Source: Algibacillus agarilyticus (lineage in GTDB: Bacteria; Pseudomonadota; Gammaproteobacteria; Enterobacterales; Alteromonadaceae). Taken from it: a stretch of 64,000 nucleotides of DNA. The notes under the pieces were generated by a model, which was given only the letters and a program-made list of their open reading frames with translations, ran no database searches and had not been told where the DNA came from. Where the stretch lies: positions 48,501 to 112,500 of the forward strand of contig NZ_QMED01000016.1 of the NCBI RefSeq assembly GCF_003286125.1, read 5' to 3'. Positions 1 through 8,952 of the stretch are shown here, in pieces. The translations under genes and the position numbers were made by a program. How positions within the stretch are numbered: the first letter of the stretch is position 1; every line of letters starts with the position of its first letter.

Positions 1-1092
1 CGCATAATCTTTTATATTGTTTGGGTGTTGCCATTCTGACTGATTGCTAATGTGGTTCCAGCGAATATATTCTTGATTATCGTATGTAAAAGCATTGCTT
101 ATATTTAGAGACGCGTTAAGGTCATAGTTATGATTAACTGACGCAATAAAACTGCGTAACCCGACTTGGCGACGATTTTGTCTTTCTTGATTGCCATTAG
201 CTTGCACTATATTTTTATTTGTAAAATGGTGGCTTTGGCCTGACTGGGTATACCGTAACCAGGCATTCAAATTTTCACCATAATTTAAATCAAAATGCGC
301 TTTTATCTGCGGCCTAGAAAACGTATCGGCTAAATAGTCTTGCGCGGGTAACGTATCGTTCGGACGTTGGCCTAAATATCGATTGTCGGTATTTTCTTGG
401 TAACCCAATACAAAATAATCTGGATTTTTTAAACCATCAGATTCTCGATGTGATAAAAAAGAGTAAAGTGAAAGCTCATCCCACGTTTTTTTAAACTGTA
501 TGCTACCGCCTTTACTGCGGTAGCTGTCATTCGCTGATAAATTAACATTGAAGTGTGGTGCTTGATCATTAGCACTTTTGGTAATGATATTTATGACGCC
601 AGCTATCGCCCCTGAGCCATACGTGACAGAGCCCGGACCTCGAACGACTTCAATTTTTTCTATATCGTGTAGATCCCATTGGTCTAGCTCTGTAATTGCG
701 CCTTCGTAGACCATATTCGTGATATTTTTGCCATTAACTAATAGTAATAATTTGTAGTTTTCGGCAGCAATGTGACCCCGCAAGCCAATTTTATCACCTT
801 CGGAATGCGCCATAACCAGTAAGCCGGGAACATATTGCTCTAATAATGCCGTAAGATTTTTAGCAGGTGAGTAAATTATTTGTTCTTGTCTGATTAGCGT
901 AACGGCTGACGCGGTACCTTTGAAATTTGATTTTGATAAGCTGCTGGTAGATATTTTTATCGTCATTAATTCTTCGAGCGACATTTGAAATATATCGTTT
1001 GCATTTTCAGCTGATACGGCATTTAACGGCATCGCTAAAAAAAACAAACTTAAATAGGGTCGAAGTAATGATTGTCGATAGTTTTTTAACAC
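1..1092 (-). CDS. TonB-dependent receptor, N-terminal 364 residues (partial)
   Basis: An outer membrane active-transport receptor cut by the left window edge, so the barrel C-terminus is missing. The frame is open from a GTG at 1092 to base 1. The product begins with a basic n-region and a hydrophobic stretch ending near NAVSA, a signal peptide. It then has an EELMTIKIS segment like the TonB-box region of Cir/BtuB-type receptors, and a plug domain with VEVVRGPGSVTYGSGAIAGV and INIITK motifs, followed by the first barrel strands. The GTG start is chosen because it gives the full signal peptide; its ribosome site is weak and the internal ATG at codon 21 would remove most of the signal. The substrate (siderophore, vitamin, glycan) cannot be told. 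Confidence 0.9.
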   Translation of the reverse strand, partial: MLKNYRQSLLRPYLSLFFLAMPLNAVSAENANDIFQMSLEELMTIKISTSSLSKSNFKGTASAVTLIRQEQIIYSPAKNLTALLEQYVPGLLVMAHSEGDKIGLRGHIAAENYKLLLLVNGKNITNMVYEGAITELDQWDLHDIEKIEVVRGPGSVTYGSGAIAGVINIITKSANDQAPHFNVNLSANDSYRSKGGSIQFKKTWDELSLYSFLSHRESDGLKNPDYFVLGYQENTDNRYLGQRPNDTLPAQDYLADTFSRPQIKAHFDLNYGENLNAWLRYTQSGQSHHFTNKNIVQANGNQERQNRRQVGLRSFIASVNHNYDLNASLNISNAFTYDNQEYIRWNHISNQSEWQHPNNIKDYA

Positions 1093-1223
1093 GGCTAGCT
1101 CGTTAAAGGTTATTTAAATTTAATTGAATAGTATTTTTATGCCGCTAAATATAGGCTAAAAAGGCGCTGAGGTCACTTTTTAGGTTAGTTTTTAATGCTT
1201 TTATAGATAAACCAATAAAAGCA

Positions 1224-1451
1224 CTAAAAATAAAATGAGGGCAAGTCAGCTATAAAGAGAACAGATGCATGCAGTGTGGTATTAGGTTCATCATCAATTT
1301 TTATGTAACTGATTGATGCGCCCAGTTCAAAAGAGTCGTTTATTGCAGAGTGAGCACTGGTTTTTATGCCTAAGCCATTATCAATTGGGTATATATCGTT
1401 TTCGCGGTGTTTGATGTTGCAGGTAAACCGCTTACAATGAAAGCATTGCAA
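1224..1451 (-). pseudogene. possible remnant of an outer membrane beta-barrel gene
   Basis: A 75-codon open frame whose C-terminal two thirds alternates hydrophobic and polar residues (FELGASISYIKIDDEPNTTL and then ASVLFIADL), as in small OmpA/OmpW-like barrel strands. The first 25 residues (Cys- and His-rich) do not look like such a protein, there is no signal peptide, and no ribosome site precedes the TTG. It may be a decayed fragment or chance. It lies between the receptor start and the phosphatase gene, in a gap that otherwise only holds their upstream regions. Confidence 0.25.
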
Positions 1452-1476
1452 GCCAATAATAAATAAGGACTCTGTT

Positions 1477-2331
1477 TTGTCACAAAAATCTAATTGGAAC
1501 GCGCCATCTATTTATCAAATTGCCTGTGAATTGGCAGATATTGCTGTCGCTGAGCAACAAAAATTAACGACCGAAATTAAACCCGATAACTCCATTGTTA
1601 CGCAAGCTGATAAGTTAGTTGAAGATACGGCAATTGCGGCATTAGCTGATCCAGAGAATAATACGTTTGTTATTGGTGAAGAAACCATAAAAGAATTAAG
1701 CCAAGCTGAGTTAGATCAAGCATTAGCCGGCAATTGTTATATTATCGACCCGATAGACGGAACGGTACCTTATGCTTCATTAGTGCCTTTGTGGGGAGTT
1801 TCGATTGGTTTTGCTTGTGAAGGCACAATATCTGATGGTTGTATTGTTTTGCCAGGCACATATGAGGCTATTATTACTCACAATGGCCAAACCTTGTATG
1901 GTCAAGGTGTTGGCAAGTTACCCCGCTTTGAAGAATTGCAAGTTGTTTCACCTGAACTAAAAAATAATGGCGATCATCCATCGCGAGTCTTAGTTATTAA
2001 CCAATTAATTGCTAAGACCAAAACCGTTGAAGGCCTTAACCGAGGCGTTACTACCTATTATAGTGTGGTGTTTCCTTATGTTTATTTGGCTTTAGGTCGT
2101 ATGGCGGGTATTTGTGCTGGGTTAAATATTTGGGACGCCGCAGCAGGCAGTGCGATTTTACGTAACTTAGGTTTTGATCAACGTTTTATTGATGGCACGC
2201 TGCTTAGTTTTCAGATCACACAAGATTATGATTTTTCTAAATTTAAACAAGGGCAAGCTCGTTCAAAGCAAATGATGATTGTGTCGAAAGATCAGCCATT
2301 TAGTGAAGAACTGGCGAGTTGCATAAAATAA
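1477..2331 (+). CDS. inositol monophosphatase family protein
   Basis: A Mg2+-dependent, Li+-sensitive-type phosphatase fold (inositol monophosphatase / CysQ / FBPase superfamily), 284 aa. The metal-binding motifs are visible: GEE near residue 66, DPIDGT near residue 90, and a C-terminal NIWDAAAGSAIL block near residue 215 that supplies the last metal-ligand Asp. The start is a TTG with AAGGA six to seven bases upstream; no better start exists. The DPIDGTVPYAS stretch and overall divergence do not allow a choice between inositol-1-phosphatase, PAP phosphatase and sugar phosphatase. It stands alone between a receptor and a repeat-bearing gap, so context does not help. Confidence 0.8.
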   Translation: MSQKSNWNAPSIYQIACELADIAVAEQQKLTTEIKPDNSIVTQADKLVEDTAIAALADPENNTFVIGEETIKELSQAELDQALAGNCYIIDPIDGTVPYASLVPLWGVSIGFACEGTISDGCIVLPGTYEAIITHNGQTLYGQGVGKLPRFEELQVVSPELKNNGDHPSRVLVINQLIAKTKTVEGLNRGVTTYYSVVFPYVYLALGRMAGICAGLNIWDAAAGSAILRNLGFDQRFIDGTLLSFQITQDYDFSKFKQGQARSKQMMIVSKDQPFSEELASCIK

Positions 2332-2442
2332 CGAGTTTACTCTTGCTAGCCTGAACCGTATTGCCGTATAGCCGTTTTGTGTTGGTTTGACTTGTTCAAT
2401 AATCGATTGGATCGCATCGGTATTTTTTACATCGTTTGATTT

Positions 2443-2714
2443 TATAGTCTTCTCGCTCAGGTTTTATGGTTCATTGTCAGCGCTTACTCTCGACTTTGGC
2501 TCCTGCGTCGTTCTAACACCTAAATCCATTTAGGCGGCCCCAATCACATAGTAGAGCATATGCTCATGGCGTCTCGAAGCTTGCCTGCATGGATGCAGGT
2601 AAGGGGCGAGAGCAGGACGCGGTAGCTTTGACGGCTTTGCTTACATGGATGTAAGTACTTAGGTTTCGTCTGGAACTAGAAACCTGCCCCTAAAACCCGA
2701 TCGCTTTGACTATA
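2443..2714. repeat. dispersed structured repeat, long copy (272 bp)
   Basis: Begins with TATAGTC and ends with its inverted complement GACTATA. A second copy is at 28908-29132. Inside are short perfect hairpins of one design, seven bases + GG or CC + seven bases: CCTAAATCCATTTAGG, CCTGCATGGATGCAGG and CTTACATGGATGTAAG, plus the palindrome GAGCATATGCTC. This copy has about 47 extra bases (around 2490-2537), including the first hairpin, compared with the other copy. It has no coding capacity that I believe. The terminal TA-ended inverted repeats suggest a MITE-like non-autonomous element with TA target choice, but no clear flanking duplication beyond TA is visible. Confidence 0.8.
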
Positions 2715-2721
2715 GCATGTT

Positions 2722-2762
2722 ATACCCAAGTAAGTTCTGCTCGGTCTAACCAACTTGGGTAT
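2722..2762. repeat. 10-bp perfect inverted repeat next to the dispersed repeat
   Basis: ATACCCAAGT at 2722-2731 is repeated inverted at 2753-2762 with a 21-base loop, eight bases after the end of the long repeat copy. It is followed by CTTATATTT, so it could act as a weak terminator. The rest of the gap 2332-2891 shows no gene; the exonuclease promoter should lie between 2763 and 2880 but I cannot pick it with confidence. Confidence 0.5.
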
Positions 2763-2891
2763 CTTATATTTAAGCTCGTTATTTTCTTTTCTGGTGTAGA
2801 CTTGCGCATCTTTATACCTGTTCGATTTCTTTGCCCGATATACTTACGAGATACTCTTGCTCAACAAGCTAACCCTTAGGAACTTTTATTT

Positions 2892-3530
2892 ATGCTACCC
2901 CAAGCTGATTCACTCATTATTCTCGATTTTGAAACCACTGGCTTATCGCCTAATTTAGGTGATAGAGCCATTGAAATCGGTGCCGTTAAAATTGAGAGCG
3001 GGCAGGTTGTTGATACATTTCAAGAGCTTATGGACCCCGGTTTTTTGATTAGCTCTTTTATACAAGGTTACACGGGCATTACAAATAGCATGTTAAAAGG
3101 CTCTCGTTCATGTTCAACGGTGATGTATGAATTTGCCGATTTTATACGAGGTTCAAACCTGGTTGCGCATAATGCCTCTTTTGATAAGCGCTTTTTGGAA
3201 CATGAGCTTGAATTAGTGTCGAGCCCGCATACCGGTGGTGAGTTTGCCTGTTCGCTATTGTTGGCGCGACGTATTTATCCTAATGCGCCCAGCCATAAGT
3301 TAGGTGAGCTGATCACGTATAAAAATATTCCAGCCAAAGATGGTTTTCACCGTGCGTTATTTGATGCTGAAATGACCGCTAAATTATGGCTCAAGATGAT
3401 TGAAGATATAAAAATTGAATATCAACTTGCTGAAGTGCCTTTTAAACTCATCATGCGGATCTGCAAAGCGCCAAAAGGTAGTATCGGCAAGGTAATTGAA
3501 AAATGGATACGTGTACACGTTAACGGCTAA
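2892..3530 (+). CDS. 3'-5' exonuclease, DEDDh family (DNA polymerase III epsilon-like)
   Basis: A 212-aa single-domain exonuclease of the DnaQ/RNase T superfamily. Exo I DFETTG lies near residue 12, Exo II around HNASFD (residue about 94), and Exo III HRALFDAEMT (about residue 155) with the histidine of the DEDDh type. It lacks the C-terminal region that DnaQ uses to bind the polymerase alpha subunit, so it is probably not the replicative epsilon subunit but a stand-alone nuclease in repair or RNA processing. The ABC transporter gene follows after 15 bases and may be cotranscribed. Confidence 0.85.
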   Translation: MLPQADSLIILDFETTGLSPNLGDRAIEIGAVKIESGQVVDTFQELMDPGFLISSFIQGYTGITNSMLKGSRSCSTVMYEFADFIRGSNLVAHNASFDKRFLEHELELVSSPHTGGEFACSLLLARRIYPNAPSHKLGELITYKNIPAKDGFHRALFDAEMTAKLWLKMIEDIKIEYQLAEVPFKLIMRICKAPKGSIGKVIEKWIRVHVNG

Positions 3531-3545
3531 CCCTAAAGGCTCATC

Positions 3546-5330
3546 ATGAAAACTGAACCGCAAGATCCGCAAAGTGCATTAAAAAGTTTGTTACCGATAT
3601 TTGCGTTAGTAAAGCAGTATAAGTGGATGGCATTAAGCGCTTTGCTTGCTTTATTGTTAACCGCGGGTGTTAGTTTATCCTTGGGCCAGGGCGTTAAAAT
3701 GGTGATTGACCAAGGGTTTATTGCGGGGTCAGCAGAGCAATTAAGTCAAACGATTTTAATGTTAGTGGCCATGATTAGCTTACTGGCGATAGGCACTTTT
3801 GTTCGCTTTTATTTGATGTCGTGGTTAGGTGAACGGGTGAGTGCTGATTTGCGCAAAGCAGTCTTCGAAAAAATCATTTATTTACATCCGAGTTATTTTG
3901 AAGAAAACCGCAGCGGTGAGTTAATGTCGCGTTTAACAACCGATACGACATTGTTGCAATCCATTGTTGGCTCTTCATTTTCAATGGCTTTACGCAGCGC
4001 ATTAACACTCGTTGGTGGTTTATTCATGTTGCTGTTAACAAGCTTTAAATTAACGCTTTTGGTCTTAGCGAGCGTACCGATTGTGTTAATCCCGATGTTT
4101 ATTTTTGGCCGGAAAGTCAAAAAATTAGCCGTGAGCAGTCAAGATGCGATTGCTGATATCGGCACATATGCCGGCGAAATTATTCAAAATATCAAAGTGG
4201 TTCAGAGTTATACACACGAAGCACAAGAGCAGGGCGCTTTTTCGGGCGAAGTTGAAAAAGCGTTTAATGTGGCTAAACAACGCATTAAACAGCGTTCATA
4301 TTTGATTGCGGCGGTGATCTTTTTAACATTTGCCTCTATTAGTATCATGCTTTGGGTTGGGGGCATGGATGTGCTCGAAGGCAATATGTCGGGTGGTGAG
4401 CTGGGGGCTTTTGTTTTTTATGCCATCATGGTTGCAATGTCGATGGCGACAATCGCCGAAGTGTACGGTGAATTGCAACGAGCAGCGGGAGCTGCTTCTC
4501 GTTTACTTGATTTATTGAAAGTTGAAAGTGCGATTGTTGACCCCGATCAACCAATGAGTTTATTAGCGCAAGATGTCATGAATCAGCCGGTGATCAGCTT
4601 TAATAATGTGTCTTTTTGTTACCCTTCAAGGCCCGATGTACCCGCCTTAAAAAATATTAATTTGGCTATTTATCGTGGACAAACGGTTGCGTTAGTTGGT
4701 CATTCGGGTGCCGGTAAAACCACTTTATTTGAATTGTTACAACGCTTTTATGACCCTTTGTCTGGACGCATTGAATTTAGTGGCTGCAATATCACTGATA
4801 TTAGTTTAACGACGTTACGAGAATCAATGGGGATGGTATCGCAGCACCCTGTGTTGTTTAGTAGTGACGTATGGCACAACATTAAATATGGCAAACCGCA
4901 GGCGAGCGAAGCCGACATAAAAAATGCAGCAACTCAAGCGCATGCCAATGAGTTTATTGATCAGTTGCCACAAGGGTATGCTAGCTTTTTAGGCGAGCAA
5001 GGTGTGCGATTATCGGGTGGACAAAAGCAACGAATTGCGATTGCCAGAGCTATTTTGAAAAACCCCGATATTTTATTGTTAGATGAAGCGACAAGTGCAT
5101 TAGATGCCGAGAGTGAGTTTCATGTGCAAGCCGCATTAAAAACCGTTATGCAAAATCGCACAACGTTAATTATTGCTCATCGATTAGCTACGGTGGTGCA
5201 TGCTGACTTAATTGTTGTGATGGAGCAAGGCGAAATAATTGCAACGGGTACGCATACGGGTTTACTTGAATCGTCGAGTGTTTATAAACGTTTGTGTGAA
5301 TTACAATTTGATAAAGCGAATAAAAATTAA
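3546..5330 (+). CDS. ABC exporter, fused permease-ATPase (MsbA/LmrA type)
   Basis: A 594-aa half-transporter expected to dimerise in the inner membrane. The first about 310 residues form a six-helix transmembrane domain. The C-terminal nucleotide-binding domain shows Walker A GHSGAGKTT (about residue 387), the signature LSGGQ (about 490), Walker B ILLLDEATSALD (about 510) and the switch histidine in IIAHRLAT. The order and length fit lipid/multidrug exporters of the MsbA-BmrA-LmrA group. The linked genes do not define a substrate, and it differs from typical MsbA, so I do not assign that symbol. Its stop overlaps the next start (TAATG). Confidence 0.9.
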   Translation: MKTEPQDPQSALKSLLPIFALVKQYKWMALSALLALLLTAGVSLSLGQGVKMVIDQGFIAGSAEQLSQTILMLVAMISLLAIGTFVRFYLMSWLGERVSADLRKAVFEKIIYLHPSYFEENRSGELMSRLTTDTTLLQSIVGSSFSMALRSALTLVGGLFMLLLTSFKLTLLVLASVPIVLIPMFIFGRKVKKLAVSSQDAIADIGTYAGEIIQNIKVVQSYTHEAQEQGAFSGEVEKAFNVAKQRIKQRSYLIAAVIFLTFASISIMLWVGGMDVLEGNMSGGELGAFVFYAIMVAMSMATIAEVYGELQRAAGAASRLLDLLKVESAIVDPDQPMSLLAQDVMNQPVISFNNVSFCYPSRPDVPALKNINLAIYRGQTVALVGHSGAGKTTLFELLQRFYDPLSGRIEFSGCNITDISLTTLRESMGMVSQHPVLFSSDVWHNIKYGKPQASEADIKNAATQAHANEFIDQLPQGYASFLGEQGVRLSGGQKQRIAIARAILKNPDILLLDEATSALDAESEFHVQAALKTVMQNRTTLIIAHRLATVVHADLIVVMEQGEIIATGTHTGLLESSSVYKRLCELQFDKANKN

Positions 5331-5809
5331 TGGAAACCATTTGTAAAGGATGTGGCCAAGCATTTGGTTGCGATGTTGATAAAATACGAGGCCATGATGA
5401 CTTAGGTGTTGATGTTGACAATACTGCTCTTCAAGATAAGGATCTTCAAAATATTGATAGTCAAAGCTCGAAGCGTGTTTGTTGGTGTATGACGCGAACA
5501 CGTATTAAAGAGCTACCGCCTTTACCTATCGACTTAAACTTTAAACACGCGAGTTGTTATTGCGAAACGTGTTTGAATAAGCAAACCGGCAGCCGATTAG
5601 CGCATTTGTATCAGCAGCATACATTACCCGAGCTGTTGGCTATTGCTAAGCGGTATCGGAATGAAAACCCACATAGTGTTGCTTTAGTCGAACATATTGA
5701 TTTTACGATTGAGAAGGGGTTTCATGTGTTTAGTCGTTGGTTTCATTTAAAAAGAGGTACATGTTGTGGTAATGGTTGTAAACATTGCCCTTATGGCTCT
5801 GCTGATTAA
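5330..5809 (+). CDS. Cys-rich CWC protein fused to a DUF5522-like domain
   Basis: A 159-aa protein with 13 cysteines, translationally coupled to the ABC exporter by a one-base overlap. The N-terminus has CKGCGQAFGC and then CWC, the pattern of the small Cys-rich CWC family. The middle has CYCETC. The C-terminal about 50 residues (NPHSVALVEHIDFTIEKGFH, later CCGNGCKHCPYG) match the DUF5522 type often found alone. The four-Cys clusters suggest zinc or another metal. Function is unknown; coupling to the exporter may be incidental. Confidence 0.8.
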   Translation: METICKGCGQAFGCDVDKIRGHDDLGVDVDNTALQDKDLQNIDSQSSKRVCWCMTRTRIKELPPLPIDLNFKHASCYCETCLNKQTGSRLAHLYQQHTLPELLAIAKRYRNENPHSVALVEHIDFTIEKGFHVFSRWFHLKRGTCCGNGCKHCPYGSAD

Positions 5810-5907
5810 CCTGAGGTTGGTATGAGGGGGTGTGTCGTTATTATTAATAAAAGTAGGGTGAACGCGCAGCCCCAGTAGAGAGCCGCGCATTCGGGGGGAG
5901 ACTGTTT

Positions 5908-8586
5908 TTAATCAATCATCTCGATTTGAATTTCTTCTAAAATAGTACTGATTTCGGGTAGACAAGAACCACAACCAGTACCGGCTTCAGTTTCTTGGCT
6001 TACCGCTTCAGGTGTGCATAATTTTTTATCTTTTATGGCATTGCAAATCGTTTTGTAACCGACGTTTTTACAAGCACAGACTTTGCGGCCAACCGCATAA
6101 CGACCTTGCGCTTCACCCGATAAAATAGACCCCATTTCTTCGGTTTCTAATGGCTCGCCTAATAGCTCAGACAACCACTCTAAATCTTGCTTATGCTGAC
6201 CGCCAAATAAACGTGGGGCAACCATAACACAGGCGGCAACGGCTGCATTATTAAGAGCGGCAAAACGCACTAAACCCGAATTAGGGTTACTGAAACTCAG
6301 TTTTTGATGATGTGCAACTTGGCAATGTGCGTTAATGAGATTTTCGGCAAATGTGTTTGAATCAAGTTGGCTGGCGATACGATATAAATAACCATGCTCG
6401 ATTTTTTGTTTAACCCAATATTCAGCATCAACCGAATCTAGTTCTTCGCGTGTCACTAAAATAGCTTCGCTTTGATAAAACCAAGGCTCAATTTTAACTG
6501 GGGTATGTTTAAACTCAGGTTGGCCCGAGAATGCATCAAATTCTGAACTGACGACGGTGTTAATTCGGCCTTGGCTGGATAACACATCTGTCCAATGCAT
6601 GGGGGCAAAAGTATCCCCTTCTCTAACCGTTTCACTAACGATAACGCGAAGCGTGGCAGAGCCTAAATCACTGCTTACCAAAGCAAGTGTTCTGTCTTGC
6701 AAGCCTAATGTTTTGGCATCTTCAGGATGAACATTAATATATGCTTCTGGTGTGTGATTGTTTAAGCGGCTCGACATGGCGGTGCGTGTCATCGTATGCC
6801 ATTGATCACGAATTCGGCCTGTATTTAAAATGAAAGGGTATTCGATGCTGCATTTACGTGCCGCATCTTGATACGTTACCGCAATAAAGTTTGCTTTTTT
6901 ATCGGGCGTACTAAAACCACCTTCAGCGAAAAATCGTGCGGTACCTTGAGGGTTTTCATCATTCATTGGCCATTGAAAAGGTGCTAGCGCGTCATATTCA
7001 TCTTGGCTTATTTTTCCGAGTGTACCGATATTGAATGCACGGTCGCCGGTATTTTTATAAGCGGATAAGCGGGCGTGTTCGGCAAATATCTCGGCTTCGT
7101 GCAAATAACTAAATTCAGCGGCGTAGCCCATTTGTTGTGCGACTTTACTGATTATTTTCCAATCGGGTAAGGCTTCACCGGCGGCGGGTAGCAAGTTGCG
7201 TTGACGAGAAATTCGACGTTCTGAATTGGTTACCGTGCCTGATTTTTCTGACCAGCCTTGTGCTGGTAATTTTATATCGGCGAAGCGCATGGTGTCGGTG
7301 TCGCTGTAGCAATCTGAAACAATCACAAGAGGGCACTTTTCGAGTGCGCGCTTAACTTGATCGGCGTTTGGCAAACTAACGACTGGATTTGTCGCCATTA
7401 CCCAAACGGCTTTGATTTCACCTTGTTCAATTTTTTCAAACAAATCAACCGCTTTTAGACCCGCTGTATCCGTGATTTTATCTGTGTTCCAGAATTCGCC
7501 GACGAGCGCGCGGTGATCTTCATTTGTATATTCCATATGAGAGGCGAGCATATTGGCTAAGCCACCCACTTCTCGTCCGCCCATTGCGTTTGGTTGGCCT
7601 GTTACCGAGAATGGACCTGCACCTTCATAACCTATCGTCCCGGTCGCAAGGTGACAGTTAATGATACTGTTTACTTTATCACTACCGTGCGTTGATTGAT
7701 TTACGCCCATAGTGAAGGCTGTCAATGGTTTATCTGTTTCAGTGTATAAATATAAAAAGGCGCTTAGCTCTTTTTCAGTTACACCGAGTAATTCGATTAA
7801 GTCGTCATCATTTGTGTATTCGGCTTTTGCGCTGGCTAATGCGGCGTCAAGGCCATTCGTATGTTGAGCGGTATAATCTTGATTTATTTTGCCCTTGCGC
7901 TCGATTTCGATTAATAGACGATTGAATAAAGCGACATCAGTGCCCGGTTTAATAGCAAGATGTAAATCGGCTATATCGCAACTATCGGTACGACGAGGAT
8001 CAACAACAATGAGCTTAACATTTGGGTTTTTGGCTTTAGCGGCTTTAATACGTTGAAATAAAATAGGGTGTGCCCAAGCCAGGTTTGAACCAACGAGCGT
8101 GATGACTTCGGCATGATCTAAATCGTCGTAACAAATTGGAACGATATCTTCACCAAATGCACGTTTGTGGCCCACTACTGCCGATGACATACATAAACGT
8201 GAGTTTGTATCAATATTGTTGTTACCAATGAACCCTTTAATTAACTTGTTTGCTACGTAATAGTCTTCAGTTAATAACTGGCCAGAAACGTAAAAAGCGA
8301 CAGAGTTGACGCCATGTTCTTTGATTGTTTTACTTAAGCCTTCTGCGGCTGCATTAATCGCTTGATTCCATTCAACCTGCTTATTATCAATAACCGGGTG
8401 CAGCAGGCGTCCTGTTTGACTCAATGTTTCGCCTAAGGCTAAACCTTTTGAGCAGAGCTTTCCATAATTGGCAGGGTGGTTTTCATCACCTTCTATGGTT
8501 ACTTTGTTATTTAAAATCTCTGCTTTAATACCACACCCTACGCCACAGTACGCACAGGTAGTATTTATCATTTTTGCTTCAGCCAT
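5908..8586 (-). CDS. nasA: assimilatory nitrate reductase catalytic subunit
   Basis: Cytoplasmic Mo-bis-MGD enzyme reducing nitrate to nitrite, 892 aa from the chosen start. An N-terminal CAYCGVGCG...CSKG motif binds a [4Fe-4S] cluster, the centre is the molybdopterin oxidoreductase domain (SRLCMSSAVVGHKRAFG region), the C-terminal part has the dinucleotide-binding domain (NTGRIRDQWHTMTRT), and the last about 60 residues are a BFD-like [2Fe-2S] domain (VCACKNVG, later GTGCGSC). An in-frame ATG at 8682 would add 32 residues, but it lies upstream of a sigma-54 promoter match at 8632-8646; the ATG at 8586 has GAGAAG ahead of it and starts close to the first Cys motif. No nasB-type reductase gene is nearby, so the electron donor is unclear. 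Confidence 0.95.
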   Translation of the reverse strand: MAEAKMINTTCAYCGVGCGIKAEILNNKVTIEGDENHPANYGKLCSKGLALGETLSQTGRLLHPVIDNKQVEWNQAINAAAEGLSKTIKEHGVNSVAFYVSGQLLTEDYYVANKLIKGFIGNNNIDTNSRLCMSSAVVGHKRAFGEDIVPICYDDLDHAEVITLVGSNLAWAHPILFQRIKAAKAKNPNVKLIVVDPRRTDSCDIADLHLAIKPGTDVALFNRLLIEIERKGKINQDYTAQHTNGLDAALASAKAEYTNDDDLIELLGVTEKELSAFLYLYTETDKPLTAFTMGVNQSTHGSDKVNSIINCHLATGTIGYEGAGPFSVTGQPNAMGGREVGGLANMLASHMEYTNEDHRALVGEFWNTDKITDTAGLKAVDLFEKIEQGEIKAVWVMATNPVVSLPNADQVKRALEKCPLVIVSDCYSDTDTMRFADIKLPAQGWSEKSGTVTNSERRISRQRNLLPAAGEALPDWKIISKVAQQMGYAAEFSYLHEAEIFAEHARLSAYKNTGDRAFNIGTLGKISQDEYDALAPFQWPMNDENPQGTARFFAEGGFSTPDKKANFIAVTYQDAARKCSIEYPFILNTGRIRDQWHTMTRTAMSSRLNNHTPEAYINVHPEDAKTLGLQDRTLALVSSDLGSATLRVIVSETVREGDTFAPMHWTDVLSSQGRINTVVSSEFDAFSGQPEFKHTPVKIEPWFYQSEAILVTREELDSVDAEYWVKQKIEHGYLYRIASQLDSNTFAENLINAHCQVAHHQKLSFSNPNSGLVRFAALNNAAVAACVMVAPRLFGGQHKQDLEWLSELLGEPLETEEMGSILSGEAQGRYAVGRKVCACKNVGYKTICNAIKDKKLCTPEAVSQETEAGTGCGSCLPEISTILEEIQIEMID

Positions 8587-8631
8587 CGTCAAACTCTTCT
8601 CATCTACGTCGTTGTATTGCGGGATGTAAAT

Positions 8632-8646
8632 GCAATTTATAAACCA
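8632..8646 (-). promoter_or_regulatory. sigma-54 (-24/-12) promoter of nasA
   Basis: Read on the minus strand: TGG, eight bases, TTGCA, with GG and GC exactly ten bases apart, as in the RpoN consensus. Transcription would start near 8620, giving a leader of about 34 bases before the nasA ATG at 8586. It pairs with a similar promoter facing cobA and with a shared upstream NtrC-like site. Confidence 0.75.
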
Positions 8647-8796
8647 ATATTTATAATACCTAGACTGGTTTTTTGTATCCATTTGATTTTAAAGGGGTAT
8701 TATGGTTTTCGTGCTATTGAATTTCCCTTAGTTGGTGAATAAATAATGAGCATTAATCTCATTATATATTCATAATCCCGTTTTTGCGCATTGTAT

Positions 8797-8820
8797 TGGT
8801 GCATCGCACCACTGTGGTGG
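8797..8820. promoter_or_regulatory. NtrC-like binding palindromes
   Basis: GCACCA-CTG-TGGTGG (8806-8820) matches the enteric NtrC site (GCACCA-N3-TGGTGC) in all but the last base. It overlaps the reversed palindrome TGGTGC-ATC-GCACCA (8797-8811). The site lies about 154 bp from the cobA -12 element and about 180 bp from the nasA -12 element, a normal enhancer distance for both divergent sigma-54 promoters. The rest of the 440-bp gap is AT-rich and shows nothing else I can name. Confidence 0.7.
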
Positions 8821-8952
8821 TGAAAGAGGTATAGAAAAGTTTTCTACATCTATAGTATTAATTTAATGTTAGATTGCCAAATAAAACAAAGTTTTAGTTT
8901 AAGTAATTGAAAGTTATATCTTTTATTTTTCATGTAAAAATATTTAACAAAG

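Noticed and set aside
5810-5907. GC-rich segment between the Cys-rich gene and nasA as a terminator
   Set aside because: Possible pairing of GCGCAGC with GCCGCGC contains a mismatch and no T run follows; not convincing.
8587-8682. N-terminal extension of nasA from ATG 8682
   Set aside because: It would place the start upstream of the sigma-54 promoter match and add 32 unconserved residues before the [4Fe-4S] motif.
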